58,095 nt of DNA from Muribaculaceae bacterium (GTDB taxonomy: Bacteria > Bacteroidota > Bacteroidia > Bacteroidales > Muribaculaceae): assembly GCA_022509225.1 (NCBI GenBank), contig JAFLTM010000002.1, forward strand, positions 29,578 to 87,672. Reading direction: 5' to 3'. Made by a program: the position numbers and the translations under genes. Positions 40,572 through 50,202 of the stretch are shown here, one piece after another (within the stretch, counting starts at the first letter, position 1; each line of letters begins with the position of its first letter). A model generated the notes under the pieces. The model searched no databases, was not told where the DNA came from, and saw only the letters and a program-made list of their open reading frames with translations.

Positions 40572-42890
40572 TTAAGGATGCACTGAAGGATGCAAAACAT
40601 CAGATGTTTCCCAGCTTAAGGTTTTGTTTAATTTGTAATCCAGAGTCTCCTTGATGTCATTTATATTAGCCCCGAATTTAACCTTATAGATACCTTTGTC
40701 TGCCACCCAACTATGGGTGTTTTCATGGTAGGAGGACAAACTGTAGTCGCTTACATTCATTCTGATCACTTGACTTTCTCCCGGCTTAAGAAGCTTGGTC
40801 TTTGCAAAAGCTTTCAGTTCGTTTGACGGTTTCTCAATGTCGGAGGAAGGGGCGGAAACGTAAAGCTGCACCACCTCTTTGCCTGCCTTGTCACCCGTGT
40901 TGGTGACTTTGATTGTAGCAGTGAAACCGTCACCGATGGGCATGATCGTGGGTTTGGAATATTTGAAATTAGTGTACGACAGACCATATCCAAAAGGATA
41001 AGACACCGGTTTGCCGGCTGTGTCAAAATACCGATAGCCCACATTGATTCCCTCTTCATGAAGGGTATAGTCATAATTGCGCGTTTCTTTATTTCTTTCC
41101 CAACGGTTATGAGATTTTTCATTTTCACCTTTCAACGGGAAATTTAGAGATGAAGGATGATCCATCACGTTGACAGGCCATGTCATCGTGAGTTTCCCTG
41201 AAGGATTTTCCACCCCGGTGAGAACATCAACAACAGAATTTCCACCCTCCTGACCGGGTTGCCATGCCACAAGGATAGCGTCAGGATAATTTTTCCATGA
41301 CGCAGTCTCTATCACACTTCCCATATTCAGAATCACCACCACCGGTTTATGTTGCATGTGAAATGCATCGGAAACATCAGTAATCAATTGACGTTCAACT
41401 TCTGAAAGATTGAAATCGTTGTCAATGCTTCGGTCTGCACCCTCACCGGCCTGGCGAACCAGTGTGATAACTCCTATATCTGCGATTTTAGCCTGACGGT
41501 CAATGATGTCTCTTGACAAAGGCATTTCATTAAGGGGAATCCTCCCTAAAATCCAAGAGTCATTACCTTCCTCCATCCTTCTCTTATTTTCTTCATAATT
41601 TTTATATGACAAATAAAGATCTTTCAAGTCTGGCAAAACTGTAATACCTGCATTGTTGAATCCTTCCAGCAGATCAACTACATAAGGTTTGTTCACATCT
41701 CCTGATCCGGTGCCACCGGCCAAAAAATCATAAGAAGAGATCCCGAAAAGGGCAACAGTGTCTATGCCCGTTAGCGGGAGAGCATTGCCCTCATTTTTCA
41801 ATAAAACCATACCCTCGGTAGCCGCTTTCCTTGTGATTTGGGCATGTTTTCCCAAATCAGGTTTGTTACTGAATTTATAATTTCGGAAATGAGGGGTTTT
41901 CACGATATATTCCAACATTCTTTTCACATTTCGATCAACCTCCTCAATGGGTAACTTTCCGGTATTTACCAGTTCAATAATGTCTTCCACCTGAATTTTC
42001 ATTCCCGGTTCCATCAGGTCGTTACCTGCCAATACTTGATTCAACGTGTTTCGGCGTCCTGTCCAGTCGGTCATGACAATGCCATTGAAACCCCAGTCGT
42101 CTCTCAACACGCTGGTGAGAAGTTCACCGTTTTCTTGTGTGTAGGGCCCGTTTAGTCTGTTATAACTCGACATTATTGTCCAGGGATTAGCCTCTTTCAC
42201 GGCAATTTCAAAACCTTTGAGATAAATTTCACGAAGAGCTCTCGGAGAAACTACTTCGTCAACAGCCAATCTATTGGTTTCCTGTGAATTAGCAGCGTAA
42301 TGCTTTAACGAAGTCCCCACTCCGTTGGATTGAATGCCATTCACATAGGCTGCTGCTATCTTACCGGTGACTACAGGGTCTTCCGAGTAGTATTCAAAAT
42401 TCCTTCCATTCAGAGGCGACCTGAAAATGTTCATGCCCGGAGCAAGAAGCACGTCACAACCATATTCCAGCACTTCATTACCTATGGCTTTACCCACTTC
42501 CTCCACCAATTGTGTATTCCAAGTTGATGCAAGGGCTGTGCCAACCGGAAAACCGGTCGCATAAAAAGTTTCTGAGGTTCCTTTTCTTGTGGGTGAAATC
42601 CTCACCCCGGCAGGTCCGTCGGTTAGCACCGTCGGTGGAATTCCGAGACGCGGTATCGGGGTGGTTATGCCGGCTGCACCCGGTACAAGGTCTTCAGTTT
42701 TGCCAATGGTTGTGCCCTCTCCATTGAAGACACGGTTACCTCCTCCCACCAAAAGAGCCGCCTTTTCTTCAAGCGTCATGGCTTCCAAAATTTCATCTAT
42801 ATTATTGGGAGACAGACTTAATGTCTGGGCATTTAAATAGCCTGTAACTAATGAAATTGCACAAATCCAAGGCAATATTTTTCTCGTCAT
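40572..42890 (-). CDS. Exported GH3 beta-glucosidase-like enzyme
   Basis: A 772-residue glycoside hydrolase family 3 protein with a signal peptide ending LNAQT. The N-terminal barrel has the GH3 nucleophile region GIVMTDWTG with Asp275, plus KHYAANSQETNR near residue 196. The second alpha/beta domain begins near 350 (TEGMVLLKNEGNALPL). A fibronectin III-like domain occupies the C-terminus (about 660-755, with GKEVVQLYVSAP). The periplasmic enzyme would release terminal beta-linked sugars; linkage is not predictable from sequence. It lies 39 bp after thyA on the same strand and has no promoter of its own that I can see. Confidence 0.9.
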   Translation of the reverse strand: MTRKILPWICAISLVTGYLNAQTLSLSPNNIDEILEAMTLEEKAALLVGGGNRVFNGEGTTIGKTEDLVPGAAGITTPIPRLGIPPTVLTDGPAGVRISPTRKGTSETFYATGFPVGTALASTWNTQLVEEVGKAIGNEVLEYGCDVLLAPGMNIFRSPLNGRNFEYYSEDPVVTGKIAAAYVNGIQSNGVGTSLKHYAANSQETNRLAVDEVVSPRALREIYLKGFEIAVKEANPWTIMSSYNRLNGPYTQENGELLTSVLRDDWGFNGIVMTDWTGRRNTLNQVLAGNDLMEPGMKIQVEDIIELVNTGKLPIEEVDRNVKRMLEYIVKTPHFRNYKFSNKPDLGKHAQITRKAATEGMVLLKNEGNALPLTGIDTVALFGISSYDFLAGGTGSGDVNKPYVVDLLEGFNNAGITVLPDLKDLYLSYKNYEENKRRMEEGNDSWILGRIPLNEMPLSRDIIDRQAKIADIGVITLVRQAGEGADRSIDNDFNLSEVERQLITDVSDAFHMQHKPVVVILNMGSVIETASWKNYPDAILVAWQPGQEGGNSVVDVLTGVENPSGKLTMTWPVNVMDHPSSLNFPLKGENEKSHNRWERNKETRNYDYTLHEEGINVGYRYFDTAGKPVSYPFGYGLSYTNFKYSKPTIMPIGDGFTATIKVTNTGDKAGKEVVQLYVSAPSSDIEKPSNELKAFAKTKLLKPGESQVIRMNVSDYSLSSYHENTHSWVADKGIYKVKFGANINDIKETLDYKLNKTLSWETSDVLHPSVHP

Positions 42891-42929
42891 GGTTTAGATA
42901 TGTTAATAGTTTGCTTCAATAATATTTCT

Positions 42930-43724
42930 TCACACGCTCACCTCACCTTTGATTGCAGGGTGTGGGTCATAATCCTCAAGATGAAAATCAGAATATTTAA
43001 AATCGAATATATTTTTAACTTCGGGATTGATTTTCATTTTAGGCAAAGGTCGAGGTTCCCTCTGTAATTGCAATTCCACCTGATCGAGATGGTTTCTATA
43101 GATATGCGCATCCCCCAGAGTATGGATAAAATCTCCCGGTTTCAAATCACACACCTGCGCCACCATCATACACAGGAGCGCATAACTTGCAATGTTGAAC
43201 GGCACCCCGAGAAAACAATCAGCGCTACGTTGATACAATTGCAACGATAGTTTGCCGTCGGCTACATAAAACTGGAAAAAACAATGACATGGAGGGAGGT
43301 TCATCTTGTCGAGATCGGCCACGTTCCATGCACTTACTATGATTCTGCGTGAGTCAGGATTCTCTTTGATTGTTTTCACGGCTTGTGCAATCTGGTCGAT
43401 GAAACCTCCGTCGTAATCAGGCCATGACCGCCATTGATAACCGTAGATATGTCCCAAAGAACCGTCAGGATCAGCCCATTCGTTCCATATCCTCACACCG
43501 TTGTCTTGAAGATATTTCACGTTGGTATCGCCGGCTAAAAACCACAGCAATTCGTGAATAATACTTTTGAGATGCACTTTTTTTGTTGTGACAAGAGGAA
43601 ATCCTTTTGATAGGTCGAACCGCATCTGATATCCGAAAATAGAAATCGTGCCGGTGCCGGTTCTGTCTTCTTTCACGACGCCATGCTCAAGTATATGTTT
43701 CAGTAAGTCGGTGTATTGTTTCAT
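42930..43724 (-). CDS. thyA: Thymidylate synthase ThyA
   Basis: A 264-residue enzyme, identical in length to Escherichia coli ThyA. The nucleophile is Cys146 in [31 protein letters not shown], the folate- and dUMP-binding stretch, and HIYRNHLDQ are all present. It makes dTMP from dUMP with methylenetetrahydrofolate. The dihydrofolate reductase gene often beside it is absent here. The gene begins exactly where the upstream polyferredoxin gene ends, so the two are cotranscribed. Confidence 0.97.
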   Translation of the reverse strand: MKQYTDLLKHILEHGVVKEDRTGTGTISIFGYQMRFDLSKGFPLVTTKKVHLKSIIHELLWFLAGDTNVKYLQDNGVRIWNEWADPDGSLGHIYGYQWRSWPDYDGGFIDQIAQAVKTIKENPDSRRIIVSAWNVADLDKMNLPPCHCFFQFYVADGKLSLQLYQRSADCFLGVPFNIASYALLCMMVAQVCDLKPGDFIHTLGDAHIYRNHLDQVELQLQREPRPLPKMKINPEVKNIFDFKYSDFHLEDYDPHPAIKGEVSV

Positions 43725-44552
43725 TTATTGATCTGTTGAAAGTTTTCCTGTTGGAGACATAAGGGGAGTGGCTCGCCGGTTTCTATTGATTTGTAGCCGG
43801 ATGGCATCATTTGGGCAGACATGTCCACAATCAAAACATCTTATACATCTGGAATTATCGACATGACGTGACACCACCTTTATGCATTGCGAAGGACAGA
43901 TATCCTCACATTTCATGCAATTGATGCATCTGTCGGGGTCGATTTCAATGTGGTAAAGTGTGTAATTGCTGAAACATCCGAGGGCTGTGCCGATAGGACA
44001 GATGTCTGTGCAGAAACCTCTACCCGTGAAAAGAGCCACTATGATTATTAGCAAAGCAGAGATTCCCCCTGCCACAATTCCGGATGTTACGCCTATACCT
44101 ACCCTTATCCATTCCACTCTTTCTGCTGCCGGATGAAGATCGCCTGATATATTAGTGATTATGCTCCAGGGTTCAATCCAGAAAGGCACGGCCGCCACTC
44201 CGGCTATGACACAAAAGATATAGACCCCGAGGATATAAAACCTCATTTTGGAAGCGGGCCTATAGGAATAGGGTTTATTGAGTGGTTTGATGAGTTTTCT
44301 TCCTTTGGCAAAGATATCCTGAAGTGTTCCTACAGGACAAACAGTGGAACAATATAACCTTCCCAACAAAAGAGTGATAACAAACCAAAAAATAACGGCA
44401 CCAAGGCAGGTGGCAATTGAAGACGGTATAATCTGGGCCTTTTCAACAAATTTCAGAGCCGGATGCACCACGAAGCCTATTGCGAGATACGCAACCGCCC
44501 CGACAAAGAAAATAATTGCGAGGACTATCCTGATTATCCGGAGTTCCTTCAT
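43725..44552 (-). CDS. Membrane polyferredoxin (NapH/YccM-like 4Fe-4S protein)
   Basis: A protein of 275 residues with about four to five membrane helices. Two CxxxCP motifs lie at membrane boundaries (YCSTVCPVGT and FCTDICPIGT). Two ferredoxin-type 4Fe-4S clusters at the C-terminus are CINCMKCEDICPSQCI and CIRCFDCGHVCPNDAI. This is the architecture of NapH/MauN-type polyferredoxins, which carry electrons from quinols or a flavoprotein to envelope reductases. The partner is not encoded next to it. It stands 46 bp downstream of yidC and shares the operon with thyA. Confidence 0.8.
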   Translation of the reverse strand: MKELRIIRIVLAIIFFVGAVAYLAIGFVVHPALKFVEKAQIIPSSIATCLGAVIFWFVITLLLGRLYCSTVCPVGTLQDIFAKGRKLIKPLNKPYSYRPASKMRFYILGVYIFCVIAGVAAVPFWIEPWSIITNISGDLHPAAERVEWIRVGIGVTSGIVAGGISALLIIIVALFTGRGFCTDICPIGTALGCFSNYTLYHIEIDPDRCINCMKCEDICPSQCIKVVSRHVDNSRCIRCFDCGHVCPNDAIRLQINRNRRATPLMSPTGKLSTDQ

Positions 44553-44598
44553 ATCTGGTTGCTAAGGAATCGGTCTAAACAAGTCAGGATGTGCGGCC

Positions 44599-46692
44599 TC
44601 AACGTCTCTGAGCTTTTTTCTGTTGCTCTCTGAGCATAGCCTGCTGTTGCTTCTGCATTTCTTCAAGACGTGCCATAAACCCGCTCTTCTTTTTAGGTTT
44701 CTTGGCATTTTCCGCCATCTTTTTCTTGACGTCTTCCTCTTTTATAATATATCTGAAAGAATAGGTTTGTGCTATTGTTATAAGCAAAGACAGGAAGTAA
44801 TAATAGGATAAACCTGATGCATAATTATTGAAAAATATCATGAAGAAAACAGGCATCAGATACATCATCCATTTCATACCCGGCATCTGGTTTGCAGAAT
44901 TTTGCATATTTATGCGGGTATATATTATATTGGTCACTGTCATCAATAAACAGAACAGCGATATATGGTTGCCGAAATAGTCTGTGATTAGAGGGATGTG
45001 TCCGCTCCAGGAAATAATGGCGTCAGGAGCCGCAAGGTCATGTGCCCAAAGAAAACTTTGTCCGCGGAGTTCAATCGCCGATGGGAAGAAAGTGAACATT
45101 GCAAACAATATAGGCATCTGCAGCAACATGGGGAGACACCCTGACATGGGGCTTGCACCCGCTTTGCTATACAATGCCATCATTTTTTGTTGTCTAACGA
45201 GTGCATCTGCTTTTCCCGGATATTTATCGTTGATTTCTTTCACCTGAGGCTGAAGGATACGCATCACTGCCTGACTCCGATAACTCTTATATGTAAGCGG
45301 GAACAGAACTATCTTGATGAAGAATGTCATCACGAGTATCACAATTCCCCAATTTGAAATGAACGATCCGAGGAAATTGAATATCGGAATGATAACCCCC
45401 GTGTTTATCCAACGGAAAACCGACCATCCCAAAGGAATCAGCTTGGTGAGTTGAAGATTCTCATCTGCAATGGTTTCATCGCTGAGGTCTGAAAGGAGAG
45501 GATAGAGGTTGGGACCTATGAACAAAGAAAAACTTGCCGCCTCATTCCGGTTCCAGTCATAATCGTTAACCTGTGCCTGAGTCTGGAAATTCTTGAGAAA
45601 ATAAGGCTGGTCTTTCAATACTTGCGATTGGAAATCAGCTGTGTTGAAAGGACGTTCAGATATAAGAACCGATGAAAAGAATTGATTTTTAAATCCTATC
45701 CATCTGATTTTGGCTTTTCTCTCTTCCCCATCATTCTTATTTTCCGACAAATGTTCAACAGAACCGCCGGCATATTTATAATAGAGCGCGGAATTCCGTT
45801 CCTCAAACATTTTTCCCTTTTCCTGACGAATCAGTTGCTGCGACCAGTCAATACCGAGATTTTTATTATTGCTTTCAATATAGGGTGCCATATTTTTTTG
45901 CACCACCTTTATTCCAAGCATATATGAGTCGCCTTTGGGGAGTGTGTATTCCAGACCCCAATAAGCATCGTCAGCAATCGGCAATGTCATGAGGATTGTT
46001 GTGTCGTTAAGCACATTGGGCACGAAATAAAGATCACCCGTTGCAATTTCTTGGCTCAACGGTATCTGAAACTGGAGAGAATTTGTGCCGTTTTCAAAAA
46101 TAACGACCTTCTCTTTTCTTGTTTTGGTTTCATCAGGTGAATATTCGGTGTCATATTTTTTCAGTTCGGCACGAGTCACAGTGCCCGATTTTGCATTAAA
46201 CTGAAGAGAAATGACGTCATTTTCAAGGTTAATTACAGAATCTTTCCCCACCAGAAATTGGGCGAACTTACCGTATCTGCCAAGTGCAGCAGAAGCTTCC
46301 CTTACAATCTCTATAGCCTTGCGTTGCTGTTGGGCTGTCATGCCGGAGAGGTCGCCTGCCGCCACTTTCCCCCAATCCAGGTCGGTGCCATCCACGTTCA
46401 CAGTTCCCGACACATAATTTCCATCGGAAGTTAGATTTATCAGTCCGGTAGAATACCTGTGTATGGTAGTGGAATCTGAGGCGGTTACAGTCTCACCGTT
46501 GTCTATTATGTTTCTAACGAGCCATTTTAATTCCGACGGTGAGAGTGAATCTATTGCGGTGACATTTTCTATAGGAGGTGCAGGTTCCGTGTCTTCGGCA
46601 GGAAGTTCCACCTTATCTTTAGGTGCGAACCACATAAATCCGAAGAAAACGGCTGCCATTAATAAAAGTCCTATGACGGTATTTCTATCCAT
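44599..46692 (-). CDS. yidC: Membrane protein insertase YidC
   Basis: A 697-residue YidC of the long, Gram-negative type. An N-terminal membrane anchor (about 4-22) is followed by a large periplasmic domain (about 60-420). The five-helix insertase core (about 440-650) includes NWGIVILVMTFFIKIVLFPLTYKS near its start and GCLPMLLQMPILFAMF near 535. The C-terminal tail is basic (KKPKKKSG and an EEMQKQQQ coil). It inserts and folds membrane proteins. A strong promoter lies directly upstream. Confidence 0.95.
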   Translation of the reverse strand: MDRNTVIGLLLMAAVFFGFMWFAPKDKVELPAEDTEPAPPIENVTAIDSLSPSELKWLVRNIIDNGETVTASDSTTIHRYSTGLINLTSDGNYVSGTVNVDGTDLDWGKVAAGDLSGMTAQQQRKAIEIVREASAALGRYGKFAQFLVGKDSVINLENDVISLQFNAKSGTVTRAELKKYDTEYSPDETKTRKEKVVIFENGTNSLQFQIPLSQEIATGDLYFVPNVLNDTTILMTLPIADDAYWGLEYTLPKGDSYMLGIKVVQKNMAPYIESNNKNLGIDWSQQLIRQEKGKMFEERNSALYYKYAGGSVEHLSENKNDGEERKAKIRWIGFKNQFFSSVLISERPFNTADFQSQVLKDQPYFLKNFQTQAQVNDYDWNRNEAASFSLFIGPNLYPLLSDLSDETIADENLQLTKLIPLGWSVFRWINTGVIIPIFNFLGSFISNWGIVILVMTFFIKIVLFPLTYKSYRSQAVMRILQPQVKEINDKYPGKADALVRQQKMMALYSKAGASPMSGCLPMLLQMPILFAMFTFFPSAIELRGQSFLWAHDLAAPDAIISWSGHIPLITDYFGNHISLFCLLMTVTNIIYTRINMQNSANQMPGMKWMMYLMPVFFMIFFNNYASGLSYYYFLSLLITIAQTYSFRYIIKEEDVKKKMAENAKKPKKKSGFMARLEEMQKQQQAMLREQQKKAQRR

Positions 46693-46763
46693 CTGAAGAA
46701 GATCGTTGTGATGTTGATGTTAATCGATTCTGAATTATACAGAATGATAAAATGTTCAATTTG

Positions 46764-46795
46764 CAAAATTAACTAACAAAGTTGCAAGATGCAAA
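46764..46795 (-). promoter_or_regulatory. Bacteroidota-type promoter for yidC
   Basis: On the minus strand, TTTG (46795-46792) is followed after 20 bp by TAATTTTG (46771-46764). Both elements match the consensus. The leader to the yidC ATG at 46692 would be about 65 nt. Confidence 0.65.
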
Positions 46796-46841
46796 AACAA
46801 TTTTATGACTCACATGTAAAGGCTTATTGAAAAAGAGGCTT

Positions 46842-49800
46842 TCATATAGGAGTGGAAGCCTCCATCTTGGTTAAAATCTCAAGAGCCTCGCTGACTGTTG
46901 ACACATTGGAAATAAGAATAGAGTTCTTGCCTTTCACTTCTCTCAGTTCGCATCTTTTTGGGTTTTCCTGAACATAGGCAAGCACGCGTCCGAAAGCAGG
47001 GCTTTTATAGTAGGCGAGATTGTCAGCTCCAACAAAGAAAAGTCTTAATTTGTTTTCTTTGAGCACCAGTCTCTCAATTCCAAGTCGTCGGGCTGCCATT
47101 CTGAGCGGGACAACTTTTATAAGTTCTTCCGATATCAGAGGTATCGGTCCGAACCTGTCGCGCAGGTGCTCCCTGAACTGTTCTGTTTGTTCAGGTTTCT
47201 CCATGTTGTCAAGCTGCTGATATAGGCTTATCCTTTCGCTCTCCTGCGGCACATATTCAGGTGGAAGACGAAGCTCAAGATCACTTTCTATTACACAATC
47301 TGCAACATATTCCCCATCTTTGACAGGGTTTATATCTTCAAATTCATCGGGGAATTCCTCGGTTTTTAATTCAAAAACGGATTCCCTCAGAATCTTTTGA
47401 TAGGTTTCATAACCCAAATCAGCGATGAAACCGCTTTGTTCTGCTCCCAACAAATTGCCGGCCCCCCGGATATCCAGATCTTGCATCGCAATGTGTATCC
47501 CGCTTCCCAGATCGCTGAAATTCTCTATGGCCTGCAGTCTTCTTCGTGCCACCGGTGTTAATGGAGAGCCGGAAGGCACGAGCAGATAGCAAAAAGCTTT
47601 TTTGTTGCTTCTTCCCACTCTGCCTCTTAGCTGGTGAAGCTCGCTCAACCCGAAATTGTGAGCATTGTTAATCAAGATTGTATTGACATTGGGCATATCA
47701 ATCCCATTTTCCACTATTGTGGTGGAAAGCAAGACATCGTAATCGTGTGCGGCAAAATCAAGTATGGCTTTCTCAACTTTCTCGGGAGGCATCTGTCCGT
47801 GTGCGGTGACTATTCTCACGCCGGGCACCAGACGTCGCAATGTGTTTTCTATAGTGGCAAGATTCTCTATACGGTTTGAAATGAAAAACACTTGACCGTT
47901 ACGGCTTAGTTCAAATTCCACAGCCTCTTTGATAACCTCATCGTCAAAAGACGACACATTGGTCTCAATCGGCCTTCTGTTGGCGGGAGGAGTGTTGAGT
48001 GATGAAAGGTCGCGAGCCCCCATGAGTGAAAATTGAAGTGTACGCGGTATCGGTGTTGCGCTCATTGTCAATGTGTCGACATTGGTTTTCAGCTGACGCA
48101 GTTTCTCTTTTACTGCAACACCGAATTTCTGTTCCTCATCCACAACCAGCAATCCAAGATCCTTGAACTTCACATCTTTCCCTATAAGTTTATGTGTGCC
48201 AATGAGAATATCTATTTTCCCGGCTTCCAGATCAGCCAGAATCTGCTTCAACTCCTTAGGTTTTTTTGCCCGGGAAATGAACTCAACCCTCACAGGCAGG
48301 TCTTTAAGACGTTCGGAGAATGTATGGTAATGCTGCATTGCCAATACTGTGGTTGGCACTAAAACCGCAGTCTGTTTATTATCGGCGGCAGCCTTGAAGG
48401 CAGCGCGGATGGCAATTTCCGTCTTCCCAAAGCCCACATCCCCGCATATAAGGCGGTCCATAGGACGATCAGACTCCATGTCGCCCTTAATATCCGACAT
48501 AGCCTTTATCTGGTCGGGGGTGTCTTCATAAATAAAGCTTGCCTCAAGCTCATGTTGCAAATAGGAATCGGGAGTGTAGGAGAATCCTTTCTGCCTGCGT
48601 CTTTCGGCGTAAAGCTTGATGAGGTCGCGGGCGATATCCTTCATTTTGGTCTTGGTCTTCTCTTTGAGCCTTTCCCATGCTCCGGAGCCCAGCTTGCTTA
48701 TCTTCGGGGGCACACCTTCCTTCCCCCGATACTTGGAAAGTTTATGAAGTGCATGGATGCTCACAAGCACCAGGTCGTCATTCTGAAAATATAGTTTCAG
48801 CATTTCCTGAGGTCTCCCGTTCACATCAGTCTTAATCAACCCGCCGAATCTGGCTATTCCATGATCCACATGAACAATGAAATCGCCTGTCTCTATCTGA
48901 CTGAGTTCTTTCAGCGACAAGGCCAGTTTGCCTCCCCTTGCACGGTCGCTCTTCAGGTTGTATTTATGAAATCGGTCGAATATCTGATGGTCGGTGAAAA
49001 AACATGTTTTTGTATCATGGTCGGCAAATCCTTCATGAAGGGTATGTTCCACCGGAATGAACGGAATGTTGTCTCCCCGGTCTTCGAATATTGCCTTTAA
49101 CCTGTCGGTCTGATATGGAGTGTCGCTCAGTATAAGTATTTGGTATCCCTTATCAAGGAAATCTGTGAAAGAGGAAACTATCAGATCAAAGTTTTTGTGG
49201 TATAATGCCTGCAGGTTGGTGTTGAACCTTATCACAGAATCGGCATTGAATCTTTCAGCATCGCCCGCGCCATTGCCATATTCGATCTGTTTCAGTTTTT
49301 CAAGATGTTTAAAGAAATCGGCGCAGTCAACTCTTTTTTCCAAAGCTTTGGAATCCCCTTCTCCGGTTATTGTGACAGCCTCCGACATTTTTTCACTACA
49401 AATTTCTTCAATCCGGTTTTTTAGCCAGGAAAAAGATTGGGCGATGATTATAGTGTCTTTCCCGGCAAATTCAAGAAGACTGGTGCCTTCGCCTTCTGTT
49501 TTGACCAGATCGGATGGAATAATGGAAACGCTGTCAATTTTCTTTTCAGAAAGCTGGGTCTCGATATTGAAAACTCTGATTGAGTCTATTTCGTCATCAA
49601 AGAAATCAATACGATAAGGCAATTCGCCGGAGAAAGAATAAACATCAAGGATTGAGCCCCTTGCTGCAAACTGACCCGGTTCATAGACATAGTCAGTTTC
49701 TTTGAACCCTAATTCTCTCAACCTTGATTTAATTTTATTCATCTCTGCCTGTCTGCCAGTTGTGAGAGTCAGGGTAGAGTCTTCAAGTATATTTTGTGAG

Positions 49801-50198
49801 GGTACTTTTTCAGCCAACGCTTCAGGTGATGTCACCACCCAGACGGGATGATTCTTGTCGTGCCATGAGTCAAGAGTCTCGGTCCGGAGTATATTTGACG
49901 GTGCATCCTGTTGACCATATTTTATGTCACGCCTGAAACCGCTCGGAAAAATTGCAACGTTGGTTTCACCGGCAATCTGGCTGAGGTCATGAAACATGTA
50001 TCCGGCAGCATCGGGATCATCTGCCACAATTATATAAGGACGCGCAGCCTTGGGTAGAGATGAAAACAGCATGGCTGCTGCACTTCCGTGTAATCCTTTC
50101 AGGGAAATGCGTTGTTTGCTCCGGTCTTTTAGAGAATCATTAAGAGCCTCGATTCTGATATCGGTGGCGAATATTTGGGCAGCTTCGCTGAGTTTCAC
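46842..50198 (-). CDS. mfd: Transcription-repair coupling factor Mfd
   Basis: An 1118-residue protein of usual Mfd length. An N-terminal UvrB-like region (about 1-330) precedes the RNA-polymerase-interaction domain (about 450-520, beginning GDFIVHVDHGIARFGGL). The superfamily 2 translocase part carries Walker A GDVGFGKTE with Lys592 and the DEEQKFG box. The TRG block is represented by HQLRGRVGRSNKKAFCYLL, and the C-terminal domain (about 970-1100) has the UvrA-blocking function in relatives. It removes stalled RNA polymerase and recruits excision repair. It is the last gene of the operon starting at 53792, with a 4-bp gap after the S41 protease. Confidence 0.96.
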   Translation of the reverse strand: MKLSEAAQIFATDIRIEALNDSLKDRSKQRISLKGLHGSAAAMLFSSLPKAARPYIIVADDPDAAGYMFHDLSQIAGETNVAIFPSGFRRDIKYGQQDAPSNILRTETLDSWHDKNHPVWVVTSPEALAEKVPSQNILEDSTLTLTTGRQAEMNKIKSRLRELGFKETDYVYEPGQFAARGSILDVYSFSGELPYRIDFFDDEIDSIRVFNIETQLSEKKIDSVSIIPSDLVKTEGEGTSLLEFAGKDTIIIAQSFSWLKNRIEEICSEKMSEAVTITGEGDSKALEKRVDCADFFKHLEKLKQIEYGNGAGDAERFNADSVIRFNTNLQALYHKNFDLIVSSFTDFLDKGYQILILSDTPYQTDRLKAIFEDRGDNIPFIPVEHTLHEGFADHDTKTCFFTDHQIFDRFHKYNLKSDRARGGKLALSLKELSQIETGDFIVHVDHGIARFGGLIKTDVNGRPQEMLKLYFQNDDLVLVSIHALHKLSKYRGKEGVPPKISKLGSGAWERLKEKTKTKMKDIARDLIKLYAERRRQKGFSYTPDSYLQHELEASFIYEDTPDQIKAMSDIKGDMESDRPMDRLICGDVGFGKTEIAIRAAFKAAADNKQTAVLVPTTVLAMQHYHTFSERLKDLPVRVEFISRAKKPKELKQILADLEAGKIDILIGTHKLIGKDVKFKDLGLLVVDEEQKFGVAVKEKLRQLKTNVDTLTMSATPIPRTLQFSLMGARDLSSLNTPPANRRPIETNVSSFDDEVIKEAVEFELSRNGQVFFISNRIENLATIENTLRRLVPGVRIVTAHGQMPPEKVEKAILDFAAHDYDVLLSTTIVENGIDMPNVNTILINNAHNFGLSELHQLRGRVGRSNKKAFCYLLVPSGSPLTPVARRRLQAIENFSDLGSGIHIAMQDLDIRGAGNLLGAEQSGFIADLGYETYQKILRESVFELKTEEFPDEFEDINPVKDGEYVADCVIESDLELRLPPEYVPQESERISLYQQLDNMEKPEQTEQFREHLRDRFGPIPLISEELIKVVPLRMAARRLGIERLVLKENKLRLFFVGADNLAYYKSPAFGRVLAYVQENPKRCELREVKGKNSILISNVSTVSEALEILTKMEASTPI

Positions 50199-50202
50199 TG
50201 AT

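Noticed and set aside
40547-40577. CCTTAA/TTAAGG inverted repeat between the convergent PCMD-like and GH3 genes
   Set aside because: The stem is only 6 bp with a loop of about 19 nt and no T-run; too weak for a terminator call.
46817-46845. AAGGCT/AGGCTT-like arms after mfd
   Set aside because: Checked as a hairpin; the arms do not pair (only 4 bp), so no terminator is claimed.
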